A DNA stretch of 64,000 nt. Origin: Mycobacterium botniense (GTDB lineage Bacteria; Actinomycetota; Actinomycetes; Mycobacteriales; Mycobacteriaceae). Both the position numbers and the translations under genes were made by a program. The notes under the pieces are model-generated. The model had not been told where the DNA came from, ran no database searches, and saw nothing but the letters and a program-made list of their open reading frames with translations. Where the stretch lies: positions 868,001 through 932,000 of the forward strand of contig NZ_BLKW01000002.1 in the NCBI RefSeq assembly GCF_010723305.1, in the 5' to 3' direction. This document shows, one piece after another, positions 50,665 through 60,216 of the stretch (positions within the stretch are counted from its first letter, which is position 1; each line of letters starts with the position of its first letter).

Positions 50665-51980
50665 CCGCGGCCGAGGCAAAACACCCGCCAACCCGCCCGC
50701 TGCCAACGGGTGATGTCCAGGCAGTTGCGCCCATCCACAATGACTCGGGCCCGGACCTGGTCAGCAAGCTCGTCGGGGTCGAGGTCGATGAACTCTTGCC
50801 ATTCGGTAAGCACCAGCACAGCGTCCGCCCGCTCGCAAGCCTCCGCGACAGACACCGCATAGTTGAGGGTGGGAAACAGTCGCTGGGCGTTCTCCAAGGC
50901 CTTCGGGTCGAAGACGTTGACGGTAGCTCCGTTGAGCTGCAACTGGCCTGCCACATTGAGCGCTGGTGAATCGCGCACGTCATCGGATTCGGGCTTGAAC
51001 GCTGCACCCAGCACAGCGATGTTGGCGCCCAGCAACGACCCACCGCACGCGGTCGTGGTCAACTCCACCATCCGGGTGCGACGGCGCATATTGATATTGT
51101 CGACTTCACGCAAAAACGTCAGCGCCTGATCGGCTCCCAGCTCACCCGCGCGCGCCATGAACGCACGGATGTCTTTGGGCAAACAGCCACCGCCGAAACC
51201 CAAACCCGCGTTGAGGCATTGGCGCCCGATCCGGGAGTCGTATCCGAGCGCGTCGGCCAAGACCGTGACATCCGCGCCGGCCGCCTCGCACACCTCCGAG
51301 ATCGCGTTGATGAACGAAATCTTGGTCGCCAGAAATGCATTGGCGGAAACCTTCACCAGCTCCGCGGTCTGCAGGTCAGTGACCAAGAAGGGCACCCCCG
51401 CCTGCAGCAGCGGTCCGTACAACTCGCGGATCGCCGACACGGCTAAAATCGAATCAGGTTGTACACCAAGCACAATACGCTCGGGGTGCAGGGTGTCGTG
51501 TACCGCGAAGCCTTCTCGCAGAAACTCGGGATTCCAAGCCACTTCGATGTCGATTCCCGGCGGCGCCAACACGCGAGCTCGCTGGCCCAGCTCTGCTGCG
51601 GTGCCGACGGGGACAGTGGACTTGCCGACGAGGACAGCGGATCGGGTCAACCGCGGCACCAGCGTGTCGATGACGGCGTGAACATAGCGCAAATCGGCGC
51701 TGTATTCGCCTTTCTTCTGAGGAGTGCCGACCCCCAGGAAATGCACGTCGGCAAACCCGGCCGCCAGGTCGTAATCGGTGGTGAACCGCAACCGACCCCT
51801 GCTGAGGTTATCCGTTAACAGCTTGCGCAGACCGGGTTCGTAAAACGGAATGTCGCCTCCGGCCAGCTTGGCAACTTTGCCGGGATCAGTGTCGACTCCC
51901 ACCACCTCGTGCCCTAGTTCCGCCATACCCACGGCGTGAGTAGCACCCAAGTAGCCCGTACCGAAGACGGTGCATCGCAT
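50640..51980 (-). CDS. udgA: UDP-glucose 6-dehydrogenase (Rv0322 ortholog)
   Basis: 446 residues. FGTGYLGATHAVGMAELGH is the NAD-binding Rossmann motif, GFGGGCLPKDIRAF holds the catalytic cysteine, and the C-terminal UDP-binding domain has VLGAAFKPESDDVRDSPAL. It oxidises UDP-glucose to UDP-glucuronate with two NAD. The last few residues (RATMPAA) come from the 58-bp repeat, so the C-terminus has probably been replaced by repeat insertion. Confidence 0.94.
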   Translation of the reverse strand: MRCTVFGTGYLGATHAVGMAELGHEVVGVDTDPGKVAKLAGGDIPFYEPGLRKLLTDNLSRGRLRFTTDYDLAAGFADVHFLGVGTPQKKGEYSADLRYVHAVIDTLVPRLTRSAVLVGKSTVPVGTAAELGQRARVLAPPGIDIEVAWNPEFLREGFAVHDTLHPERIVLGVQPDSILAVSAIRELYGPLLQAGVPFLVTDLQTAELVKVSANAFLATKISFINAISEVCEAAGADVTVLADALGYDSRIGRQCLNAGLGFGGGCLPKDIRAFMARAGELGADQALTFLREVDNINMRRRTRMVELTTTACGGSLLGANIAVLGAAFKPESDDVRDSPALNVAGQLQLNGATVNVFDPKALENAQRLFPTLNYAVSVAEACERADAVLVLTEWQEFIDLDPDELADQVRARVIVDGRNCLDITRWQRAGWRVFCLGRGRATMPAA

Positions 51981-52365
51981 ACTGCCCTGTCTAGCCTGTC
52001 GCGATGAGCTAACAGCGTCACACCACTAAGCGGCAGGCGAACGGCTGGTAACGGTTGGTTGCCAGCGAACTAAAACCCGTTACCGGGATTACCCGTGAAA
52101 TGGGTAGCGGAACCTGGATGCGGCGGGGAGGCCAGCTCCGCGGGACTGAATCCGGCGCGCACCGGCTGTAACGAGCAATCCGCGCCGGCGCCGGGTCGTC
52201 GGCCACCGACGCTGGCCCACTCGGCTGGTGCGCGTGCAGACATGTCGCGACTACCTGCCCGGAATGCACGGGTTGTGACTGAGGTCGTCCGATACACCAA
52301 CGGCGCCCCCGTCACAACCCCTTGGCTCCTGGCGGCCCTGCCCGGGCGCTGACGGTGTCGCCGGG
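51981..52365. other. Intergenic region upstream of udgA
   Basis: About 385 bases between the udgA start and the end of the DUF7159-like gene. Short open frames exist on both strands but none has family-like sequence. No repeat or RNA motif was recognised. Confidence 0.5.
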
Positions 52366-53844
52366 CTAGAAGCGGAGATGAAACCCTGGGACGGGCAGTG
52401 GGATCATCGGGCCGCCGAACCCGCCGCGGCCGCGGCCATGGCCCCAGCCCCCACCGCCGTGATCGCCGCCCCACGGGGCGACCGGCGGCCCCGGTGGGGG
52501 AGGAGCAAATATCTGCGGGAGCAGCGGCGGAATCGGTGGCGGCGGCAAGGCCGGAGCAGGCAACGGCAAGGCCGGAGCAGGCAGCGGCAGCGCCGGAGGC
52601 GGCGGCGGAACAGCCGGCGGAGGCGGCAACGCCGGCGCCACAGCCGGTGCCGGCCGCGGTGCGGCGACGGGTGCGGGCACGTGCGCAGGTGCTGGTGCAG
52701 GGGCGGGTGGCGCGGGCACCTGAGCTTTAGGGAGCGGTGGCGGTGCTGCCGGTTGAGCGGGCGTGACAACGTTTTGGCTCAGGCTGGGCTTCTGATCGAT
52801 GTGCGGCCGAATCGTGATTGCCAGCGACAGCACCAATGCCACCACACCCACGACAAAGATCGTCAACACACCCATCGCGGTCAGGAACGGTGTGCGGGCC
52901 GATGGCTCGCCGGGTTCCGCCGCGAAGTCGGGGTACATCCCCGTTGTAAAGTCTTCCTCCCCGGCGACCGGGCCGTAGGCGTCGGGACCCTCGGCGGTAA
53001 AGATGTCGGCGTCCCCGTCGGGGAGAGCGCTATATGCGAGATCCCCGTCCTCCGGCGCCGCAGCTCCCCCAGGCACGGCGAGGTATCCGGCAAGCAGAAA
53101 GGGACTCACTTCGCCGGTGCCCGGATCCTGAGCGTAGGCCAGTGCCGCTGTCGACGAGGCAAATAACGGCGCATTTGCCGACGCCAGCGCTGCCCCCCGC
53201 GCCAGCGCGGTCTCGGGCTCCTCCGGGACACTCACCGGCAGCGATGTGGCTTCCTGCAATGCCGGTTTGATCATCGCCACATCCACATCGGCACCGACGA
53301 CGAAGATTCCCCCTGGGGCTGGTTCTATCCGCTCGGCATCTTCGACCATGTCGGCGAGCTCTGCGACGGCCTCGTCGTCATCGTCGGGAAGAGATCGCCG
53401 GCACACATCAGAGACCGAGCCGTCAGCGGTGTTGACAACCGCCAGGGTCGCGGTGTCGGGTTCGATGAACAACAGCGCGGTGCGATCGTAATCGGTTGCG
53501 CTGCCGACGGCGTGCGCCAGCGCGGCGGCGGCCAGGAAGGCCGACACCAACATGACGTTCTCGATCTTGCGTGCGCCCAGTTCCTCGCGCAGCACGGCCG
53601 CATCGGCGGGGTCGATCCACGTCACCCCGGTTGACGCCAGCTGGTAGCCGCCCTCGGCAGCGCCTTCCCGGGTGCCCAGAATCGCTGCGATAACACGTTG
53701 CGGGGCGGTGCCGACCGGTATCTCGCCGTCACTTGTGATGTCGATGTTGTCTTGGTCGATGGTGGGACCGTCGGCGTTTCGGCCCTCCACCAGCACCATG
53801 CGGACCATCGTTGGTGCCATCGACACACCAAGTACGGTTTCCAC
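52366..53844 (-). CDS. DUF7159-like membrane protein with proline-rich tail
   Basis: 492 residues from a GTG at 53844, directly after GGAGGGG; longer starts lack such a site. The first 250 residues begin MVETVLGVSMAPTMVRMVLVEG and include LVSAFLAAAALAHAVG and ALLFIEPDTATLAVV, the pattern of the actinobacterial DUF7159 proteins, which look like an ATPase-related fold. One transmembrane helix (LTIFVVGVVALVLSLAITI) separates it from an exported tail of Pro/Ala repeats (PALPLPAPALPLPAPALPPP) ending in a Gly/His/Arg-rich segment. Function unknown. Confidence 0.72.
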   Translation of the reverse strand: METVLGVSMAPTMVRMVLVEGRNADGPTIDQDNIDITSDGEIPVGTAPQRVIAAILGTREGAAEGGYQLASTGVTWIDPADAAVLREELGARKIENVMLVSAFLAAAALAHAVGSATDYDRTALLFIEPDTATLAVVNTADGSVSDVCRRSLPDDDDEAVAELADMVEDAERIEPAPGGIFVVGADVDVAMIKPALQEATSLPVSVPEEPETALARGAALASANAPLFASSTAALAYAQDPGTGEVSPFLLAGYLAVPGGAAAPEDGDLAYSALPDGDADIFTAEGPDAYGPVAGEEDFTTGMYPDFAAEPGEPSARTPFLTAMGVLTIFVVGVVALVLSLAITIRPHIDQKPSLSQNVVTPAQPAAPPPLPKAQVPAPPAPAPAPAHVPAPVAAPRPAPAVAPALPPPPAVPPPPPALPLPAPALPLPAPALPPPPIPPLLPQIFAPPPPGPPVAPWGGDHGGGGWGHGRGRGGFGGPMIPLPVPGFHLRF

Positions 53845-54094
53845 TACCCCTCCAAGGAGTTTGCTCCCCACCCGCAATTCGCGGAGGCAGCGCACCGTCC
53901 CGCTGATCCTGGTACTTCGACCTTACCTGCCGATGCGGTGATACTGCCCGGCTGTTTCAGCCGAGGACGCCGGTGGGAGCCGCCGCGGCTGTACCCGCCG
54001 TCCCGGCACGCGCGACCCCGGAATACCCGCCGGGTCTGCCCCCACGTCGGCCCCGAAATCTGCCCCGACCGAACAAACCGTTCCTAGACCGTTG

Positions 54095-54691
54095 TCATTT
54101 CTCGCGGTACGAAGCGGACCGGGAGAAGTCGATGAAGTTTTGGTAGTAACGCGACGGCGTCGGCCCGCGTTGTCCCTGGTATTTCGAGCCCGCCCGGGCA
54201 CTTCCGTAAGGATGCTCAGCCGGGCTGGTCAACCGCAGGATGCAAAGCTGGCCGATCTTCATTCCCGGCCACAGCGTGATCGGCAGATTGGCCACATTGG
54301 ACAGCTCCAGCGTGATGTGGCCGCTGAAACCGGGATCGATGAAACCTGCGGTCGAGTGCGTCAACAAGCCCAGCCGTCCCAGCGACGACTTGCCTTCCAG
54401 TCGTCCGGCCAGGTCCTCGGGCAAGGTGAACAGTTCCAGCGTCGAACCGAGCACGAATTCACCGGGATGCAGCACAAACGGCTCACCATCAACCGGTTCC
54501 ACCACGCTGGTCAGCTCATCTTGCCGCTGTGCGGGGTCGATGTGCGTGTACCGCGTGTTGTTGAACACCCGAAACAGGCTGTCGAGGCGCACGTCCACGC
54601 TGGATGGTTGCACCAAGGCGTCGTCGAAGGGATCAATGCCGAGCCGCCCGGCAGCGATTTCGGCCCTCAAATCCCGGTCAGAGAGCAGCAC
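54095..54691 (-). CDS. dcd: dCTP deaminase, bifunctional dUTP-forming and hydrolysing type (Rv0321 ortholog)
   Basis: 198 residues. [23 protein letters not shown] and [10 protein letters not shown] start the protein, [26 protein letters not shown] is the active-site region, and [11 protein letters not shown] is near the end. The M. tuberculosis enzyme converts dCTP to dUMP directly, avoiding free dUTP. Compared with the 190 residues I recall for H37Rv, the C-terminus is about eight residues longer and different after YQNFI, in a part that closes over the nucleotide. Confidence 0.93.
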   Translation of the reverse strand: MLLSDRDLRAEIAAGRLGIDPFDDALVQPSSVDVRLDSLFRVFNNTRYTHIDPAQRQDELTSVVEPVDGEPFVLHPGEFVLGSTLELFTLPEDLAGRLEGKSSLGRLGLLTHSTAGFIDPGFSGHITLELSNVANLPITLWPGMKIGQLCILRLTSPAEHPYGSARAGSKYQGQRGPTPSRYYQNFIDFSRSASYREK

Positions 54692-54772
54692 CCGTTGAGC
54701 CTATCTGCTGGGTCCGTCCCATGAGGGTGATGAACGGTGCTGCCTGAGATGCTAGCCTTCGGAAACGACCGC

Positions 54773-54843
54773 GCCGATGTAGTTCAATGGCAGAACATCA
54801 GCTTCCCAAGCTGAGAACGCGGGTTCGATTCCCGTCATCGGCT
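54773..54843 (+). tRNA. glyU: tRNA-Gly (anticodon CCC)
   Basis: The acceptor arms GCCGATG and CATCGGC pair fully; the anticodon stem TCAGC/GCTGA encloses the loop TTCCCAA, giving anticodon CCC, and the T arm is GCGGG-TTCGATT-CCCGT. CCA is encoded at 54844-54846. It reads GGG codons. It is the likely attachment site of the mobile element that begins just downstream. Confidence 0.96.
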
Positions 54844-54892
54844 CCACATCTGAGCAGCGCCGACGTGGTGGCGCGCTGCTTCGGCGACCGGC

Positions 54893-54919
54893 GGCGGTAC
54901 CTACCCGATACCTACCGCC
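54893..54919. repeat. Short inverted and direct repeats next to the tRNA
   Basis: GGCGGTA at 54893-54899 and TACCGCC at 54913-54919 form a seven-base inverted repeat; inside it ACCTACC occurs twice (54899-54905 and 54910-54916) as a direct repeat 11 bases apart. Beside the presumed attachment site this could be integrase arm binding or a transcription stop. Confidence 0.4.
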
Positions 54920-54993
54920 ACAGCTGGGTACGACCTGGGCTCAAGGGCACCCTGACACGAAAAACACCCGCCAGCTCGCCAAACGATGTGCGG

Positions 54994-57900
54994 TTAGTCG
55001 TCCAGCAGGCTATCCAGCGGCTCCTCGGCCACTTCGATCGCCTCGATCAATGCGCGCTCCTCGTCGGTGATCCGATAAAGCCGGTAAACGATCTCGTCGA
55101 TTTCCCTCTGAGCGGCGACGGCCTGGTTTTCGAAAGCCGCACATTCGGCAGCGGTCTTGTTGAAATACGTCAGCAGCTCATCTTTCTGAGTGAGCGACAA
55201 CCGGAGCCTGGCGGCCGCGAGGAACTCATCGAAGTCGAGCCGCCACCAGGTCTTCAGCTTCCTGGCGTTCCAGTTCTGCCCGCCATATTCCGACTTCATC
55301 ACCGTCAGAACGTGCTCGCTGCGCTCCCGCAGGTTCGCAAGCGACTTCGCAACGCTATGAGCCAGGTCAGCAAGATCGGCTTGGTCCTTCCGCGAGATGC
55401 GCACCATCGGCAACTGCTCGATGTTGGACTTGTTGATCGCCAGATATCCGCCGGCCAGGTGCTTGTCGGCGAACTCCGTCCGGAGGTAGTAGCTCATGAA
55501 GGCACTGTTCAGGACCGCGGTCAAGGCTTCCGGGTCGATCCCGCCGAAGTCGTATATGCCGTACGCCCCAACACCTAGGGCCAGCGGTTCGGGGACGTAG
55601 ACCGCCTCGATCCGCTTGGTCATGCCGGCAATGACCACCTTCGGCGCCTTCCAGAATGCGTACTTGCTCGCAGCGATTTCCGGCGAGCCCAACGTGATGT
55701 AGGGGTGCTTGTACACCGACTTCATGTACGGCACGCGGGTCGTGTCGATCTGAAACGGGTCCACGCCGCCGCTGACGGCGAACGGGATGCCCGACCCGGC
55801 CTCATTGAGTAGACCTTTCACCACCTGAGCCTCGAAACCGGTTGTGCCCGCGTTCAGTTTGATACCGAAGTCGGCAAGGGTCTTGAACCTTCGGAGGCCG
55901 TTGCCTTCGTCGGGATATTGGGTGAAGTTGCCGAGGTGCTCAGGCTCGGAGATGCTATACCGCTCCACCGTCGCCGATTCCGACCGGTTCATGTTGCCGA
56001 GCAAGATGATCGGGTACACCCCAACGCCCTTGAATACCGACAGCGTCGACACGTTTACCACCGACTCAAGCGACGACCCGGACATAAATTCCTGAGCTGG
56101 CCGCGCGTAGTCCGCGATCAGGTACTTGTTGGGGATGATCCAGCCGTACCGCCCTTCGGGCTTCAGCAGCTGGATGCCGCGCAGCAAGAACGCTACATAG
56201 ATGTCGTACGAGCCGGCCAGTTGCGGGTACTTCTCCACTAGGTGGGCGCGCTCGTCCTGGGTCATTAGGCGGGCATTGATGTACGGCGGATTACCGATCA
56301 CGACGTCAAAGCCACCCGATGCCATGATGTCCGGGAAGTTGTCTCGCCAGTTGAATGCCTTGCTCCCGCCCTGGTCCGGGTCGTCGACCAACGAGTTCCC
56401 ACACTTGATATTGTTGTCCAGAGCGGTAAGCGGCTTGCCTTTCTCCGCCGTCTTCAGCCAAAGGCTGAGCTTGGTGATCTCGACCGATTCTTCATTAATG
56501 TCGACGCCAAAGATGTTGTCGGAGAGTATCTTCCTCACGACCTCGTCGTACGACATCAGGGTCCCGCCGAGAATCTCGTTGACGCGCAGGTTTTCCTTCA
56601 GCAGGTAATCGAACACGTACACCAGGAAAGCACCACTGCCGCAAGCGATGTCGACGACCTTGATGGCCTGGAGAACGGCCAAGTACTCCGAGTACATGCG
56701 GCGCTGCCGCTTGTCATAGCCCTCTTCGGTCTTCATTAGATTGAGCTTGTGCTTGCGCTTCAGCTCATCCTCGCGAAGCCGCAGATATGCACCGAGGGTG
56801 TTGTCGACGATGAACCGAACGATGTAATCGGGTGTGTAGTAGATGCCCTCGCGCCGCCGCCGACTTTTGAGCCCAAGCGGGTTCTTCTCCGCCCGGACTT
56901 TCCGACGGATCTCCTCCAAGTTGGTGATCGACTGCTCGAAGATGTGGCCAAGGACGTTGACGCGCAGCTCGTTACGGAAGTCGTAACGGGATAGACCCGC
57001 CAGCTTCCGCATCACCGGGTCAGAGATTGTCAGCGCGTCGATCCACGGGTCCTCAGCGAATAGGCCGCCGTTGTACCCGACCGGGATGCCCAGCGCAGCA
57101 CTGCCCTTATCTATCGACCGGAACAATCGCTTGAAGAATTCGAACAACGGCTCGCCCAGCGGGTTGTGGTTCTCGGCGTGGTTCAAGACCGTCGCAACGA
57201 TCTGGTCGGGCAGCAGATCCATGTCCTCGGCGAAGCACGCGAAAACCACTCGGTCGATGATCGTCTGGGCCTTGCGGATGGCGAGATCGAACTTGTCGCG
57301 GGTGGCAGGATTGTTCCGCCAGATGTCCTGCAGCAGCTCGATGCGGATGTCCTTGTACTCCGCATAGAACTGCTCGCCGACCTCCTCCTGCTCCTGCCGG
57401 ATCGCGCTCAGAAGGGCCTGCGTAGCGGATGGCCCCTGGCGGGAGACCATGCTCTCCGCCCTCATCAGCACGTACCAGGTCTTGAACTTGAGGTAGTCGT
57501 CCGTGGGGTCGATCAGGTCGTCGAGCGTCCAGCGCTCGAAGTCCAGCTGGTTGTCGTTGTACAGCCGGAACTCGTAGAAGTTGCTGACCACCACGAAGGG
57601 GCAGGACGCAAACTGCGGCTTGTACTTGAAACCCTGCTGCACAGGGCTGAGGTTGCCTTGGCTCTGCTGTGGCTTGTCGAGCGAGACGTCCGCACCCTTC
57701 AGCTCAACCACGGCGGCGATGTTGTCGATCCCTGCGACCGGTTCCGCGTAACGCAGCACGGCATCCGGCGTCTGGCCGCCCTTGGCGGTGGTCGCGGCCT
57801 TCGGCGTGAAGGTGAACGGGACGTGCGGCTTCTCCCGGTAACCGAGGATCTTGATGAAGAAGTCTTGGTTGTAGGCCTGCTCCCGGCTAGTCTCGTTGTC

Positions 57901-58029
57901 ACCCTTCAACGATCCCCGGCGGTAATCGTCGAGCCACGTCTGGATCAGATCGATGCACCACGCGATGTCCTTCGTGTCGACCTTCTGCGCCAGGCCGCGC
58001 ACCTTCTTCTTGCCGAACAAGCTAGCCAC
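54994..58029 (-). CDS. Type IIG restriction-modification enzyme (Eco57I-like)
   Basis: 1011 residues from a GTG at 58029 (MASLFGKKKVRGLAQKVDT). The N-terminus has a PD-(D/E)xK nuclease site: PDAVLRY with Asp89 and VVELKG with Glu109 and Lys111. A helical connector leads to an amino-methyltransferase domain with YYTP near 397, the SAM motif VVDIACGSGAF at about 458-468 and NPPY at 580-583, the adenine-N6 catalytic motif. The C-terminal third has the TaqI-like target-recognition layout (FWKAPKVVIAGM, GGYLAINKSNIEQLPM). One chain would methylate and cut, protecting the element or host against phage. The target sequence is unknown. It lies between the integrase and the tRNA. Confidence 0.87.
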   Translation of the reverse strand: MASLFGKKKVRGLAQKVDTKDIAWCIDLIQTWLDDYRRGSLKGDNETSREQAYNQDFFIKILGYREKPHVPFTFTPKAATTAKGGQTPDAVLRYAEPVAGIDNIAAVVELKGADVSLDKPQQSQGNLSPVQQGFKYKPQFASCPFVVVSNFYEFRLYNDNQLDFERWTLDDLIDPTDDYLKFKTWYVLMRAESMVSRQGPSATQALLSAIRQEQEEVGEQFYAEYKDIRIELLQDIWRNNPATRDKFDLAIRKAQTIIDRVVFACFAEDMDLLPDQIVATVLNHAENHNPLGEPLFEFFKRLFRSIDKGSAALGIPVGYNGGLFAEDPWIDALTISDPVMRKLAGLSRYDFRNELRVNVLGHIFEQSITNLEEIRRKVRAEKNPLGLKSRRRREGIYYTPDYIVRFIVDNTLGAYLRLREDELKRKHKLNLMKTEEGYDKRQRRMYSEYLAVLQAIKVVDIACGSGAFLVYVFDYLLKENLRVNEILGGTLMSYDEVVRKILSDNIFGVDINEESVEITKLSLWLKTAEKGKPLTALDNNIKCGNSLVDDPDQGGSKAFNWRDNFPDIMASGGFDVVIGNPPYINARLMTQDERAHLVEKYPQLAGSYDIYVAFLLRGIQLLKPEGRYGWIIPNKYLIADYARPAQEFMSGSSLESVVNVSTLSVFKGVGVYPIILLGNMNRSESATVERYSISEPEHLGNFTQYPDEGNGLRRFKTLADFGIKLNAGTTGFEAQVVKGLLNEAGSGIPFAVSGGVDPFQIDTTRVPYMKSVYKHPYITLGSPEIAASKYAFWKAPKVVIAGMTKRIEAVYVPEPLALGVGAYGIYDFGGIDPEALTAVLNSAFMSYYLRTEFADKHLAGGYLAINKSNIEQLPMVRISRKDQADLADLAHSVAKSLANLRERSEHVLTVMKSEYGGQNWNARKLKTWWRLDFDEFLAAARLRLSLTQKDELLTYFNKTAAECAAFENQAVAAQREIDEIVYRLYRITDEERALIEAIEVAEEPLDSLLDD

Positions 58030-58138
58030 GGATTCCAGCTTAGAGGGACAGGCCGAGTTTGCCGTGGCGAACCAGCTGGCCAACAGCACATCTATTGCCC
58101 CCGCACCCGGAGCATCACTGCCCACCACGGTCACCTGC

Positions 58139-59539
58139 TCAGCTTGACGATCCCGACCGACACCACAGAGGTATGACGTTGCCGGACGCCGCGAGGCTCC
58201 CCATTGCCCCGAGCGCGGCCATAGCGTCGGCGTGGTTGTCCTCGAACAGGTGCGCGTAGATGCCCATCGTCGTCGTCGGCTTCGCATGCCCCATGAACCG
58301 GCTGACGTCGAACGCCGGTATCCCCGCCGCGACGCACAGGCTCGCGTACGTGTGGCGGAGCGAGTGGAACTTCAGCTCCGGCGACAGGCCAGCGGTCGGC
58401 GTAAGCCTGTTGGCTCGCAGCACCGCGGGGCGGTAGACCGCCTTGTACCAGCCGCCATGCTGGAGCGGCTCCGACCAATCGAGCACTAAGCGGTCTTCCG
58501 CTTCGGCCACCGATAGGTCGGCCAAGGCGGTAGCCTGCCGCTGCACCACAGCTCGGCGCTCCCTGCTCGTGGGCTTCCCGTCCGGACCCACCGCCCGCAC
58601 GCCGGTCGGCTTCGGCATCTTCAGCGTCACCGCCGGGAACAGCGGCGCGGTTGAATCGTCGGCGCGCGGGTGCTCCGCGAGGTAGTCGCGCAACAGCGCC
58701 GTCGTCACCGCCGTGAGCAGCACCTTGCGGCGGCTGCCCTTGGTCTTGGGTGCGAGGTAGGTCATGGTGGTGCCGACGAGCCGCGCCGTTCGCTCGACCC
58801 GAAGCACGCCGGGTTTCGTGGGTGCGTTGAGGTTCGGCGACGTCTTCGATAGCTCAACATCACCGACCTGTAGCCCGGCCAGCTCCGCCGCCCGGAGACC
58901 ACTCCACGGGGCAATGTGCACCAACACGTTGTATGGCCGAGGCGTCGCGGCGACAAGCGCCGAAACTTGCGCCCCCGTGAGGAACTGCGCCGGGTCATCC
59001 ACTACGCCGGAGTCGCCGTGCTCAGTCGGGAGCTTCACGTAATCAGCGGGATTGCTCGCCAGCCGGCCATCCGCGACCGCCTGGGCGAGAACCATCCGCA
59101 CCGTGAAGTAGGCGTGCCGCACCGTGCTGGGCTTCTTGCCCGCCACAACCATCTTCTGCACCCACATTGAAATCTGGTCGCGAGTGATCTTGTTCAGCGG
59201 GTAACCGCCGAACGTCGCGTCAATCCCAAGCGTCTTTCCGTCGCCCCGGCGCGTGCTAGCTGGGGCCAGGGCGGCTTCGTGCCCGGCCTTCGTGGTGGGC
59301 TTCAGGTCGTGCCGGGAGGCCAACCACAGCTGCGCCGCGTCTCGGAACAACATCCGCCCGGCCTTCGGATCGAAGTACACCCCGCGCCTGATCTTGTCGG
59401 CGGTCTCCGTTGCGTAGTCCTCCGCCGCCTTCCGCGTGCGGAAGCCGCCCTTGGTCTGATGCTTGCCGTCTGGGTCCTTCCACTTCACGATGTAGGCGGC
59501 GCTGCCGCTCTTCGTGTTTCGCTTCTGCACGTACGCCAT
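58139..59539 (-). CDS. Tyrosine recombinase / integrase
   Basis: 466 residues from the ATG at 59539 (MAYVQKRNTKSGSAAY), overlapping the recombinase stop by one base (TGATG). An N-terminal AP2-like arm-binding domain and a core-binding domain precede the catalytic domain: Arg216 in SGLRAAEL, His392 and Arg395 in HSLRHTYASL, His418 in MGHAKPTTT and the nucleophile Tyr428 in GIYAHL. All are intact, so it may be active. It would integrate or excise the element at the tRNA-Gly gene. Confidence 0.93.
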   Translation of the reverse strand: MAYVQKRNTKSGSAAYIVKWKDPDGKHQTKGGFRTRKAAEDYATETADKIRRGVYFDPKAGRMLFRDAAQLWLASRHDLKPTTKAGHEAALAPASTRRGDGKTLGIDATFGGYPLNKITRDQISMWVQKMVVAGKKPSTVRHAYFTVRMVLAQAVADGRLASNPADYVKLPTEHGDSGVVDDPAQFLTGAQVSALVAATPRPYNVLVHIAPWSGLRAAELAGLQVGDVELSKTSPNLNAPTKPGVLRVERTARLVGTTMTYLAPKTKGSRRKVLLTAVTTALLRDYLAEHPRADDSTAPLFPAVTLKMPKPTGVRAVGPDGKPTSRERRAVVQRQATALADLSVAEAEDRLVLDWSEPLQHGGWYKAVYRPAVLRANRLTPTAGLSPELKFHSLRHTYASLCVAAGIPAFDVSRFMGHAKPTTTMGIYAHLFEDNHADAMAALGAMGSLAASGNVIPLWCRSGSSS

Positions 59540-60216
59540 CAGCTTGCGTCCATTTCTGTTGCGGCGGTGGCACTCGCGTAGATGCGCCGCACGGTCGAGG
59601 TCTGCCAGGTGGGCAGGCCGGCAGGACTCAAGATGCCTTCGGCCGCCAAGGTGGTCGCGATCTTGGCGAAGCTCAGGCCCGTGTGGCGGTCCATTACGAT
59701 TCGCCGCACGACACCAGGTGGCGCCTGCCTGGGCCGGCCAATGCGCTCGCCGCGCGCCCGCTTCGCAGACAACGCCACTTTGGTCCGCTGGGAGATCAGC
59801 CGACGCCCGAATTGAGCGAAGGTCGCCATCAAGTGGGCCATCGCTTCGCCCGCTGGGGTCGTAAGGTCCACCCCCAGATCCAGCACCACCAGCGACCAAC
59901 CTTGCGCCTGGGCGGCTTCAATGATGTTGACGGCGTTGATGATCGACCGGGCAAGCCGGTCCATCTTGGCCACGACAAGACCGTCGCCTTGCCCGCTTGC
60001 CAAAAGTTGCAACACTTCTCGCAGCGACGGGCCGATCATCTTGCCGGTCACGCCGTCGTCGCTGTGGTGCCCAACCTCCCAACCCCGCCGTGCGGCCTCG
60101 GCGTCGATGGCGGCGCGCTGAGCCTCCAGCCCGTTGCCGCTGGCGGCCTGCTCCTCAGTGCTGACGCGGCAGTAGCCGAACATGAGCGGGCCTTGCGGAT
60201 TTCGTGCCGCGCTCAT
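59539..60216 (-). CDS. Serine recombinase, resolvase/invertase type
   Basis: 225 residues from the ATG at 60216 (MSAARNPQGPLMFGYCRVST); an ATG at 60183 (MFGYCRVS) is equally good. The catalytic serine is in GYCRVSTEEQ, DRLARSI follows with the conserved arginines, and the C-terminus has a helix-turn-helix of the Hin type (LSFAKIATTLAAEGIL). At this length it resembles resolvases and invertases rather than the large phage integrases. It directly precedes and overlaps the tyrosine integrase, so the two are cotranscribed. Confidence 0.9.
   Translation of the reverse strand: MSAARNPQGPLMFGYCRVSTEEQAASGNGLEAQRAAIDAEAARRGWEVGHHSDDGVTGKMIGPSLREVLQLLASGQGDGLVVAKMDRLARSIINAVNIIEAAQAQGWSLVVLDLGVDLTTPAGEAMAHLMATFAQFGRRLISQRTKVALSAKRARGERIGRPRQAPPGVVRRIVMDRHTGLSFAKIATTLAAEGILSPAGLPTWQTSTVRRIYASATAATEMDAS

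Noticed and set aside
51981..52365. Possible riboswitch because of GAATCCGGCGCGCACCGG
   Set aside because: The rest of the cobalamin core and the closing GACCUGCC segment are missing, unlike the clear example at 31986-32217.
58029..58287. Longer start of the restriction enzyme
   Set aside because: The extra residues overlap the integrase gene and look like a shadow frame; the GTG at 58029 begins family-like sequence.
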